This document shows, in pieces, positions 54,598 through 64,000 of a stretch of DNA of 64,000 nucleotides. Source of the DNA: Bradysia coprophila (Eukaryota > Arthropoda > Insecta > Diptera > Sciaridae); the NCBI RefSeq assembly GCF_014529535.1, contig NW_023503371.1, positions 1 through 64,000 of the forward strand, in the 5' to 3' direction. Made by a program: the position numbers and the translations under genes. The notes under the pieces are model-generated. The model made no database searches. It was not told where the DNA came from and saw nothing but the letters and a program-made list of their open reading frames with translations. The first letter of the stretch is position 1. Each line of letters starts with the position of its first letter.

Positions 54598-56344
54598 ATG
54601 CTACAAAACGCGTTCAATTGTGTAGAACGAGATACCTTGCTTAGAACTATTAGAGAAAAAGCTCCATCAATTTTCCCTTTTTTGTGGCAATGTTATTCTA
54701 CAACGTCATGTCTCTTTTTCGGTTATGACCAAATATCCTCTCAGGTTGGAGCCCAACAGGGTGATCCATGTGGACCGATGGCATTTGCATTGAGTATACA
54801 CCCAATTATCGAAATGTTGACTTCAGAACTAAATGTATGGTACCTAGACGACGGTACCTTAGGCGGTGATCCAGAAACAGTCCTCCACGATTTCGAAATT
54901 TAAATTGAAGAGTGTAGAAAGATTGGTCTAGAAATAAATCCAGCAAAATGCGAAATTTTCTACTGTGGAATGGAGGACGAAGGTATAACGAAAAAATTCG
55001 ATTATATTTCTCCAGGTATCAGAGTAATATCAGACGGCCTCGAATTATTGGGTGCTGCAATTACGGAAGAAGCTGAGGAGAGAATTTTCATCAAGATGCA
55101 CGATAAAATGAAAATCTTGTTCGAAAGACTTAAACAGTTGAATCATCACATGGCATTCTATCTTTTAAAAAATTGCTTTGGAATTCCTAAATTAACTTAT
55201 TTATTACGAACGACAGGTTATTTCAAACACGAACACCTCCTTAGAAGTTTGGATGAAGATATGAAACGTGCAATGGAATGGATTTGTAATTCGAAGTTTA
55301 ACGATCAAAAATGGTCACTGATCAGTCGTTTCGTTACCGATCAAAAGTGGAGGCCTTGGAATTAGAAAAGTATCAGAAATTTGTTTACCATCATTCATAA
55401 GCTCGGTTCATTCGGTTATCAATCTCGTCACTTCGATGTACCCACAATTATCAGATGAGACAATGATATCCGACTACAGTCGTGCTTTGGAGAAGTGGTT
55501 TACTCATTCTGATGAAATTCCTATCCATATGTCGAGCCAAAGATCTTGGGATAACTTGCTAATTTATCAAAAAATTGATTCTTTAAGTTTCGATTCTCAA
55601 TTAGATAAAGCAAGATTCTTAGCATCAACAGTAAAGGAATCGAATTCTTGGTTGACAGCCCTCCCATCGAAATCAATTGGTACGTTACTTGATAATAACA
55701 CGTTTCGAATTTCGATCGCATTGAGAGTTGGTACAGGTATTTGTAGTCGTCACAAGTGTGTGTGTGGTGAGTTTGTGAGTGAAGATGGAACCCATGGGTT
55801 AAGTTGTCTTTATAGTGCAGGCAGAATTCCTCGTCATTCTGAATTTAACAATATAATACATCGTTCACTTAAAACAGCGAATTTTCCATCGATGAGAGAA
55901 CCACCTGGAATGTTCAGAGATGATAAGAAAAGAGTGGACGGAGTCACATTGATACCATGGTGTAATGGTCAACTGTTGGTCTGGGATGCGACGTGTTCTG
56001 ACACCTTAGCGCCGTCATACCTGCGTCTTAGTTCAAAAAAGGCTGGTTTAGTGGCAAGAAAAGCAGCAGACGTCAAGCTAAATCGTTACAAAGAGCTTTT
56101 GGATCAAGGTTATTTCATTTTACCGTTCGCAGTAGAGACGTTCGGTCCTTGGTGTGAGGAAGCTATTCGTTTCGTGGATATCCTAGGCAATTTGATCTTT
56201 GAAAGAACTGGTGAAGGAAGGTCTAAAACTTACTTGAAGCAAAGAATAGGTATTGCTTTACAGCGCTCAAATGCAGCTTGTGTTATGGGAACGTTTAGAG
56301 AAAATGAATTCGAACGGTTGGACGAGATTTTTTATATACTGTGA
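54598..56344 (+). pseudogene. Broken RLE-class non-LTR retrotransposon (RT + CCHC + endonuclease)
   Basis: Three consecutive pieces form one polyprotein. 54598-54900: reverse transcriptase with QNAFNCVERDTLL (motif A region), QVGAQQGDPCGPMAFAL (motif B) and WYLDDGTLGG (motif C, YxDD). An in-frame TAA at 54901 follows, then the same frame resumes to a frameshift near 55320, and 55340-56344 continues GGLGIRKVSEICLPSFISS in another frame. The C-terminus has CVCG...HGLSC, a CCHC zinc motif, then KRVDGVTLIPWCNGQLLVWD, the restriction-like endonuclease signature (R/K-P-D-x12-14-D) with Val for Pro, and DTLAPSYLRLSSKKAG. Order RT-CCHC-RLE defines the R2/R4/NeSL group of site-specific or early-branching LINEs; the exact clade is not assigned. 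The copy starts at motif A, so it is 5'-truncated and inactive. Confidence 0.82.
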
Positions 56345-56997
56345 TTAATTTGTTAGCCGGTTTCTCTTAGTTAAGTTTCTAGTTAAGCCTTTCTCCTGTT
56401 TCTCCTGAATCAGGCCAGTTTCCATGGTTCTGGATAAATAGAATAGGGAAATTTTTGTTAAGTATAGAAGCCACTCCATGGGTGGAATTTGTTTCATAAT
56501 TTGATACAAATTCAGGATGTTGAACAAAACAATAAAAAAGAAGTACACAAAAAAAAACTACAAATTATGTGTTTAAATATGTCAATTTTTCCGTTACGTA
56601 ATTTTCGAAGGGCCGGTACAATAAAAAAAGGTTCAAAAGCCTTAGTGAAGCCTGCTCGTCTGACCCTAACAGGTTTTCGGGCCTGCGACACTTCAGATTA
56701 GGTCACCTACGAAGGCACCTCAGTATTTTCTGTATCTCCGAATTTCCCAATCAATTCAACTGTAACCGCTCATTCGAAATTAAGTTTATTATGCGGCTGC
56801 TCGCTAAAATTTCGATTGGGCATTATTTTGGAAATGTCATAACAAATGCAAAAAGTACTGGGTACTACCTGAACTACATACTCAGTATCTATCAATCGAA
56901 GTAAACAGATAACTGAATTTTTGTTATTTAAATCTAAATTCGATACCATCATGAGTCACTCTGCTACGAAACATATGTGAAGCGCACAGGTCCAGAC
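56345..56997 (+). other. LINE 3' region and TREX upstream region
   Basis: The first 200 bases are probably the 3' UTR of the retrotransposon, ending in A-rich sequence near 56530-56560. The rest, up to 56997, is presumably the promoter and 5' UTR of the exonuclease gene; no TATA box stood out. Confidence 0.4.
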
Positions 56998-58186
56998 ATG
57001 AATCGAAAATGCATAAGGAGCTATGCATTTCTCGATTTGGAAACAACGGGTCTACCCGCCATGGAGTTTAATAAAACAAAAATAACGGAGATTTGTGTTG
57101 TGTCAGTCTCGAAGGACAGTCTTTTAAATACAGAGAAACATGAACTACCGCGAGTCTTAAGCAAATTGTCGTTTTGCGTTAATCCTTGCAAGCAAATCAG
57201 CTCCGAATCGACTCGTATTACAGGTTTGGCATTTCAGGTGGCTATGTCTGCGAAAATGATCCTACCTTTGTTTCTTCCCAGGTCTGGACAATTTTATGTT
57301 AGAAAATGAAACTAAATTCGATGAAAATTTCGTAAAATTACTCAACCACTTTCTCCTACAACTTCCACAACCTGTGTGCTTGGTAGCTCACAACGGAGAT
57401 CGGTTTGATTTTCCCATCATGCAGAGACAACTAAAAACACTGAGCATGACGTTGCCCGATGACACGTTATGTATGGATTCATTGCTGTTTTTCCGGTTAT
57501 ATGAAGGTATCGATGGTTTTGTGTGCACGAAAGATACGCCTACAGTGCTCTAATGTGTTTCATTGATAGATTATTTGGAACGAGAGAAGTTGGATGAACC
57601 GAAGCCTTTGCCAGATGAGCTGCCCGTGGAAAATTACTTGACGGAAACAATTCCAAGTAGCGATGCTGCCATTGAAACGAAGATACTGACGATAGATGAA
57701 ATTTCACCCGTAGAAGTAACGTCGTCAAATGATACTCAACTACTACGCCAAATAATTGAGCCGAGTTCATCAACGGATATGCTAACCGACATCGTAGACA
57801 TAAATGAAACGTTGTCAGCGGAAGATGTGAAAGCTAAGCAGATAGTCAACGAATCAACACCTTCTGATCGTAAGACATTGGCGAAAAAGGAATTATTTTC
57901 GAAAAGATTGTCATCGTACGGTAGTAACAGCGTAACACCAGGATCGAAACGAGTACTATTTACACCTCAAAACGGCAATTCAAGCGATAGTCCCTCAAAA
58001 CGTATGAAATTTACACTAACTGCAGTTCATGAGCGTTTTTTTGGTTGTGAGCCAAATCAATCTCATTACGCAGAGAATGATGTCTTAGCACTGTTGAAAT
58101 GCGCTGTCGCCTCAAAATTGGAATTTATCGAATATGCTGCAGTGAATGCGAAACTTTTTAAGGAAATCAGACCGCTCGGGATGTAG
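56998..58186 (+). CDS. TREX-like DEDDh 3'-5' exonuclease
   Basis: Three exons: 56998-57223, 57282-57506 and 57570-58186, introns 58 and 63 bp, phases consistent, 355 residues. It matches the three-prime repair exonuclease family (TREX1/2), which removes nucleotides from DNA 3' ends using two metal ions. Exo I is FLDLETTGLP (Asp13, Glu15); RITGLDN matches the family's ITGL; Exo II is CLVAHNGDRFDFP (Asp115); Exo III is SHYAENDVLALL (His316, Asp321), so the four acidic residues and the histidine are all present. Between Exo II and Exo III lies an insertion of about 145 residues, acidic and Ser/Thr-rich, then basic with PGSKR and PSKRMK, absent from mammalian TREX2 (236 residues). There is no C-terminal membrane anchor like that of TREX1. 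ATG 56998 is chosen as the first in frame. AATAAA follows at 58247. Confidence 0.9.
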
Positions 58187-58246
58187 GACCTGTCTGTTTT
58201 AATTTATTTTTTAGTCAATTTTACCGATCATTAGTCGATCGACTTT

Positions 58247-58252
58247 AATAAA
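58247..58252 (+). promoter_or_regulatory. Poly(A) signal of the exonuclease gene
   Basis: AATAAA 61 bases after the stop codon at 58186. Confidence 0.65.
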
Positions 58253-58846
58253 TTTTTTGTTATTTGATGCATGCCATCAATTTCACGTCACATTGTCCTA
58301 TTTTAGTAGACTAGAGATTTTCAAAAAATTTCAATTTTAGATTTCGCAACGTTGCGTAAAATCGCATTCTAACTCGAAACAAAAATATTTCCAAGACCTT
58401 CAAATTTCATTGGTCAGTATCAATGAAAATACATAGTTTATACACCGCAGCGGTGTATTATAGAAATGTAGCCAAATTTCCTGAAACGTTTTCTTAATAA
58501 ATTTGATTTTTTGATGTACTGCAATGAGTATTGTTGCACATTAGTTTAATTACTCATTGTTACACCGTTTTTTATGGCTGAGTGTGTGTGTGTTTCTGTG
58601 TGATTGAAGTTTTCGAAGCCAGAAAATGATTCATTACGCTCTCATGTAAGACCTGGGTCAAGCATCCAAAATACTCTGCTTTTTTGCTTGAATATAATTG
58701 TTGTTTTGAATTGTGGGTTATAGTCCTCGCCTTCAGCCATAACTACAAACATTCAGCACTTTAACAACAAACATCCGAAAAAGACAGTAGTGTCCCATTA
58801 CACTGTGTGTAGCCAAATGATACTGAGAAGTCTATAACTACTGAGG

Positions 58847-58913
58847 AAATTTCATACAAAAAGTACTCTATTTGGCAGCTGTCATAAATAGCACTTTTGC
58901 TTGAAGTGCGTTG
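58847..58913. mobile_element. MITE family B, right-end fragment
   Basis: AAAAAGTACTCTATTTGGCA, GCTGTCATAAATAGCAC and CTTGAAGTGCGTTG match the right half of family B. Confidence 0.65.
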
Positions 58914-59319
58914 GTAAAACAGATTTTTGTTTTAGACATATCGGCAATGTATGGTACTTTAAGATGCCTTATTTTTGGAACTGATAAATTGCGTCAATAA
59001 AAAATAATTTTTTAACAAAAGTCTGAGAATGTTTTGTGCTTTACTTTTAACTTGTCTGGTGTATTTTTCAGTATAACTTTGTTCTATGAGCCCAATGCGC
59101 CTTTTGGTAGCCAGTCCGGCACAGAATAAAATTTCCGTAAACCAACTAATAATCTTCAACTTTACCAAATTTGTTAAGGTTCTCAACACCTTCAAGTAAG
59201 TGAATTCGCATACTCCACCGAACAATGCATTACACCCATTAGTCAATCCGTCCGAATCCGTCGGCACAGATAAGACGATTACATCCCCAAAGTTTATTCA
59301 GTCCAGACAATGTGGAAGT

Positions 59320-59600
59320 ATCTTAAAAAAAATCGCCAAAGAAATTTTGACGATACTTCTCATTTTGGCGATATTTCTTAGTGATTTTTCTTGACGATCC
59401 ATCATTTTTTGTTGATTCCCAGGTGAAAATGAAGGTCTCAAAAGTTCGAAAAACGAAGTCTCACGGTCTCAAATCTATTGTCTTTTGAGACGTGAGACTA
59501 CGTTTTTCGAACTTTTGAGACTTTAATTTTCACCCGGTTTTGTTTAATCACTATTAAAAATCGCCAAAGTGTGAAGAAACGCTTTGACGATACATTTTGT
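59320..59600. repeat. Repeat region with a foldback core (59425-59536)
   Basis: The flanks carry AATCGCCAAAG and TTTGGCGAT words of the family at 19340 and 20900. The core is an inverted repeat: GGTGAAAATGAAGGTCTCAA, TTCGAAAAACG and GTCTCACG pair with their inverses ending TTTTCACC, leaving a loop of about 20 bases. Confidence 0.6.
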
Positions 59601-59692
59601 AGAATGATAAAATTGTTAGGCTCGCACGAAACGCCATTACATGACATTTTGAAGAAGGAATAAGGAATAAGAAGGAATCTGATGCAATTTAG

Positions 59693-61062
59693 ATCATTTG
59701 TTTGTTATATCATCATCATTGAACGCAAGCGAGTCCATAATCATACCTACGATCGAAGAATTCCGGAAATTAAACGAACAATGGAATCGGGAAATTAGTA
59801 AGGTAAGAAACGATTGTGGTATGTGGTGTACTCCAATTTTTATCGCTATATCTAGCGAGCCTGTAAAACTGGGACTCGTATTAGCTTTCCTCTTCGCAAT
59901 TAATTTTCCTATTGTTACCGTCTCTCGACATCCTAATTACAGATCGAAGTCCAATTTGAAAACGAAGCAATAAGTCTCAGAATGGTAAGAGTAACAGTCG
60001 AACTCTGGTCTACTTCATAGAATTAGATTCGCTTTTAAAGGGTCAATGACGTACGGCAGTTGAAACGCTTACCCAAGTAGCATTTCAGAAAAAATAACTT
60101 ATTCGTTAGAATAACGTTGTAGCAACGTTGTCACAACGGTTTTGCAACCGTTGTTGCCCGGTTATAGTTTAACCTAGGTCAATTAACCGTTGGATAACAG
60201 TTAAACAACGAAAAAGTTAAAAATTTAAGGTAGAGCAACTATAATTTTTAACTTTTTCGTTGTTGAACGGTTATCCAACGGTTAATTGACGTAGGTTAAA
60301 CTATAACCGGGCAACAACGGTTGCACAACCGTTGTGGCAACGTTGCTACAACGTTATTTTAACGAATAAGTTATTTTTTCTGAAATGCTACTTGGGTAAC
60401 TTTATTCAATCGGAGGTGATCATCTGCTATCGACTACGACATAAATAATAAGCGACAATCTCTGACTAGTGAGGCTTTATGTAAATGATATAAATGATTT
60501 CTGAAATCAATCTTTGAAAATCTTCGATTAAATGAAGTAATAGTTTGAACAGTAAAACTGTTAGTATGCTTGCTGTCTGTGACAGGATAATATATAGTTT
60601 TTTTGTCCAAGAAGTGCGGAACCCTTCAAGGAGTCCAAGAAGTGCGGAACCACTCGAGGTTCAGAGGTTTTCAACAATTGTACCCTTTGCATGTTTTTGG
60701 ACTTCAAACGACTTTTTGTTGTTGTCTGCCGAGTGAATCACTGAATTAATAATTAATTAATAATTAATTAATAATTAATAATTAATAATTCAGTGAATTA
60801 TACACTTACTGATATATCATATTTAGGCGAATCACAATCAATGGCCTATTTTTGGAAAATTTTGGCAAACTTAACAAATTAATTTTCCAAGAAAATTTGC
60901 TCTGAATGTTAAATTGACTCCCTTACCTCTTCTGTAATGATTAAGTCCGGCTCTGAGTTCCATCTGCCCAATAAATTCAATATTCGATCGTGTCCGCACT
61001 CAAATGTTTTACAGCCGATAATTCAGAGTTTATTGGGAAAATTCAAAGAGAGATTTTACTGA
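59693..61062 (+). CDS. Possible C-terminal half of a small coiled-coil protein, three exons
   Basis: Exons 59693-59802, 59943-59984 and 61015-61062. All junctions have good consensus (AAG/GTAAGA, ATTACAG/A, ATG/GTAAGA, TTTTACAG/C) and the last three borders are phase 0. The peptide runs PTIEEFRKLNEQWNREISK, IEVQFENEAISLRM and PIIQSLLGKFKERFY, then TGA: a charged, probably helical segment that reads smoothly across two introns, one only 42 bases from the other. The second intron holds the foldback element at 60069. The first border is uncertain (acceptors at 59692 or about 59728), and no start codon or N-terminal exon was found. No family recognised. It ends convergently with nicastrin. Confidence 0.42.
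60069..60399. mobile_element. Foldback family F, complete palindrome
   Basis: A 331-bp element whose two halves are inverted copies of about 150 bp with only a few mismatches, from TTACCCAAGTAGCATTTCAG to the inverse end GCTACTTGGGTAA. It carries many AACGTTG/CAACGTT and AACCGTTG words. A half copy is at 40726. A target duplication could not be separated from the palindromic end. Confidence 0.88.
60751..60797. repeat. AATTAAT tandem repeat within a small palindrome
   Basis: Runs of AATTAAT and AATTAATAATT bounded by TCACTGAATT and AATTCAGTGA. Simple-sequence expansion. Confidence 0.8.
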
Positions 61063-61695
61063 TAGTTTTATTAGTTTTCATTCATCCTCATCAAGCGTAC
61101 AGCGCACTGTTCTTTTTTTAGTTCTCTTTTTTTTGTAATTCAATAAGTGTTGTTAACATCTAAATATACGAAAAAAAGGAATTTCAATTAAAAATGATTG
61201 ATCAAACTCACTTATTGGCTTAACAATAAATTATTATGAGAAGAATTAATACAAAATATTAGTGTAATGACTAATAACCAGTCTTCGGAACAAATTTTGG
61301 GACGACAAAATCCATAATTTAACGTTTTGCTAGCAATGTGTTGGGTTTGTGAGACTAAAAGACAATCAGAAAAGAAAAAAAAACGTTTTTGAATAGTGCA
61401 GCACACTTATAACGAATAATTGACATTGATAGGTATGTGGGTGACTGGGGGACAAGGATAAGGAACAGAAAATGTATGGAAGCTAGTAAAACAAGAGGAC
61501 TGTGAAGTGCATGGAAAATTAAAAATTTTAGATTTCAGGCAAGAGGCGTGGCTCGTAAGCTTCTACTAATCATGTTACATGGCACTGTCAGTGATGAAGA
61601 AATGATCCAACATGAAAAGACTTTATCAAGTCGCCTCGCCTCTTCCCTGATTCTGTTCACACACTCACTCACAAAACAACCAAGCACAACAACAC
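61063..61695. other. Intergenic between two convergent genes
   Basis: T-rich and A-rich tracts, presumably the 3' ends of both the small plus-strand gene and nicastrin. A minus-strand AATAAA occurs near 61026-61031. A GTAAGT word overlaps the nicastrin stop codon (see the nicastrin entry). Confidence 0.4.
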
Positions 61696-64000
61696 TTACG
61701 TATTCTCCGATGACACACAGTCGCCAAAAAGGATGTCCGATTTGCTGTTGATCAAAAAGACCAACACGAACGATATTATCATCACAACGAATCCAATAGC
61801 CAATGTTTTTGCCTCCTGGGTCGACGACGGTTTCAAGAAAATTCGAGCGTTCAATTCACGCCAAGTTGACTCCGTCCATGTGGAATAATTGCCGGATGTC
61901 CAATCGTAATCTGTAGCCGAAACGATTCAGGAATTATTCTACGGCGCAATGAAGACAACAAAGAAGCATTACCTTTTTCCAGGAATGCTGGACTGTATGC
62001 TTGACTGAAATTTTGAGTGGTATAATGACATTGTCCGGTTCCGTTGAATCCCGCGAACCAGTTCAATGGCAGTGTAGTGCAATTTTGTTCATCAATCGGC
62101 ACGGATTGGCCAATCAAAAAACCAAGGAGTCGATATGTCCAAGCGACGGATTCGTGGGTGTATGACCCTTGAACACTCACATATCTGAAGAGACAATAAA
62201 ACATTGAAAAAGGCTTACGGATGAAATTACTTTGAAATCAGGTAACCTTAATGGAGGCGGCGCATCAGGTCGTGCTGGTAGATTCTTAGGACCTGCAGCT
62301 CTCAATAACGGACATTCCGACGATATCAGAAAACAGTACAGTAGCTCGTCAATCTATAACAATCAGCACAATCATGTTTCTGTAACAATTCCGCTTTCCA
62401 TGTGTCATCCTTACCAATACTGGATTCGATCCTTTATCACCATTATAAGGACCGCCGGTGATCATTTGGTAGATTGAGGCTGCTAGAACGGTCGAAACAT
62501 CTCGAATAGCCAGTTGAATTGAACTAGCCGGAAAGTCTGAGTTATCATTCCGATCCGTTACAGTCGTGAAGTCTTGGCTGGTGTTGAAATATCTGAATTT
62601 GATGTTGTGTTGATCATCGAAAATCGAGTGGTAAAACCGATTTTGTGGGTTCGAATTCAGCACAACAGCTGGGAATGTAAGGTTTTGCCGGAGGAATGAT
62701 TGAGCCGATGTCGGCGGAAGATTTTGTGTTATTTTGTCGGTTATGGACATGTTAAAAGAAAATTGCTGGCTGTACTTCTGCAGTAGATTGACCAGTTGAT
62801 TGGCCTGAAATGCGAAAACAAAAATCCGCCGAATTTGGAGGAAATGTTCTTCGTGCTCGATTTTGTACCTCATCGAACTCCTTCGCTCGGTACACTGAAA
62901 ATTTCTGCAGCTCATCCAACGATCCAATGTCGATCATCATGGCAATATTCTCCATTCCGATCTCATGCGTGCCATGCGCTTTCGACGGGAAGTGCCCGTT
63001 GTTGACATCGTACACAAAACGTTGTGATCCGATAAAATCGTACGATTCACCGTTGAACAGAACAAACAGCACATTCGGCTTGTCTGATACTATCCGTTCT
63101 GGTAGCAGTTGGGCGAGGAATTGAGCCGTCGATATCAATGTCGCGAATGAAATTAGAGAATCCATGGCACCCAGCCCGATTCCTACGATATGGAAGAGAA
63201 GTTAGGCAATCTGAAAGCTTTTGCTAATAGAAGCGCACCGTCAAACATGGATGTGGTGTCCATTCTCGCAGTTACCAATACGAATTTCTCATGCGACTGT
63301 TTACCTCGCTGCAATCGTGGAATATTCTCTCTGGGGAACAGTGTGGCAAAAACGTTTTTACCTTGCAACGGGTCACAGAACCTTGTTGCACTTAAATTAT
63401 TCATGTAATTGGTACGTCGCAGGCACACTTCTGAATTGACAGCAGCTGACATAAATGTATTGATCTGAATGCTGCAGAGCGATCGCTGATGTTGATTGAC
63501 GGGATCGTCCTTATTGAACCGCTCGAAGCAATCGAGAATTTTCGTTATTTCGGCATCATCCGAAACGTAGTAAATGGGAAAGGGAAAGTTTTCGTGCAAC
63601 AAACCCGTACCAAATGGATTCCAGGTCGTCTCGGGCTTAGTGACGTCGCAACTTTGTGCATCGATTGTACTGAATTGGTTCGGACATTTCAGCTCTTGAC
63701 TGAATTGGGTCAATTTGTCTTTTACGTTGTTTATTAACACAATTGCCGACACGTGCGGACTATCCTTGATCGGCATTATGTGTTCGCGACTGAATAGTTG
63801 CGGTGTTACAACCACAGCATAGGGGGGTGATGGCGGATCTTTCAGTACAAATTGAAAATCGTCCGGCGTATTTATCAAATGAAGCACTCCAACGGATCCA
63901 CCGTATGTAGCTAGTGCACAAAATAATCGGAATTATCAATTGAGTTTTATTGGGAAAGTCCACTCTTCTTACATGTGCATCCAGTTTCGTGTGTTCCATT
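61696..64000 (-). CDS. nct: Nicastrin, gamma-secretase subunit (5' end outside window)
   Basis: Seven exons seen: 64000-63973, 63910-63239, 63182-62869, 62804-62415, 62353-62247, 62184-61973 and 61910-61696. Introns are 56-64 bp and every phase agrees; about 645 residues are covered. Nicastrin is the large glycosylated ectodomain subunit of gamma-secretase, which cleaves Notch and other type I proteins in the membrane. Recognisable features in order: NGTHETGC, WNPFGTGLLHENFPFPIYYV, VTARMDTTSMFDG, the peptidase-like DYIGS region as NGESYDFIGS with the conserved Glu, VYDVNNGHFP, APPPLRYVSVQGS, SWTYRLLG-type AWTYRLLGFLIG, QAYSPAF, and a C-terminal NYSTWTESTWRELNARIFL followed by a transmembrane helix (TLAIGFVVMIISFVLVFLIN) and a short cytosolic tail. 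The GTAAGT word over the stop leaves open a further 3' exon. The N-terminus and signal peptide lie to the right. Confidence 0.95.

Noticed and set aside
62232-63737. Several plus-strand open frames across the nicastrin region
   Set aside because: Antisense shadows of nicastrin exons, which are supported by family motifs and six in-phase introns.

Overview
The window is eukaryotic nuclear DNA, AT-rich, with very short introns (56-97 bp in most genes), canonical GT-AG splice sites and AATAAA poly(A) signals. The recognisable proteins (nicastrin, SPRYD7, a TREX-type exonuclease, and a Dalmatian/Sororin cohesion protein) point to an insect. The Dalmatian-like architecture and short introns suggest a fly, perhaps a lower (nematoceran) dipteran; the species is an inference.

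Layout. 0-4.1 kb: a possible exon at the left edge, two MITEs, a 965-bp element with a 5-bp target duplication, a hairpin and two TATA-like boxes. 4.5-5.8 kb (minus): last exon of an unrecognised low-complexity protein. 6.3-10.8 kb: LINE and MITE remnants. 11.3-12.4 kb (minus): a small split gene for a 62-residue secreted four-cysteine peptide, which no long single reading frame reveals. 12.7-15.1 kb: a MITE cluster, including one element nested in another with both target duplications readable. 16.1-17.0 kb (plus): SPRYD7, three exons. 17.7-21.2 kb: repeats. 21.5-25.4 kb (minus): Dalmatian/Sororin, four coding exons plus a likely 5' UTR exon. 26.4-29.2 kb: LINE remnants. 30.4-51.0 kb (plus): a single-pass membrane protein split by a 19.5-kb intron full of inverted-repeat elements. 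54.6-56.3 kb (plus): a broken retrotransposon with a restriction-like endonuclease. 57.0-58.2 kb (plus): TREX-like 3' exonuclease, three exons. 59.7-61.1 kb (plus): a possible three-exon C-terminal half of a small coiled-coil protein. 61.7-64.0 kb (minus): nicastrin, seven exons seen, 5' end beyond the window.

The genes are not an operon and show no common pathway: gamma-secretase (nicastrin), sister-chromatid cohesion (Dalmatian) and DNA 3'-end degradation (TREX) are neighbours by position only. The most distinctive content is the small secreted peptide gene, the insertion-bearing TREX and SPRYD7 homologues, and an unusual density of foldback elements. All exon models were built by eye from splice consensus, reading phase and remembered family features; none was checked by alignment or RNA.
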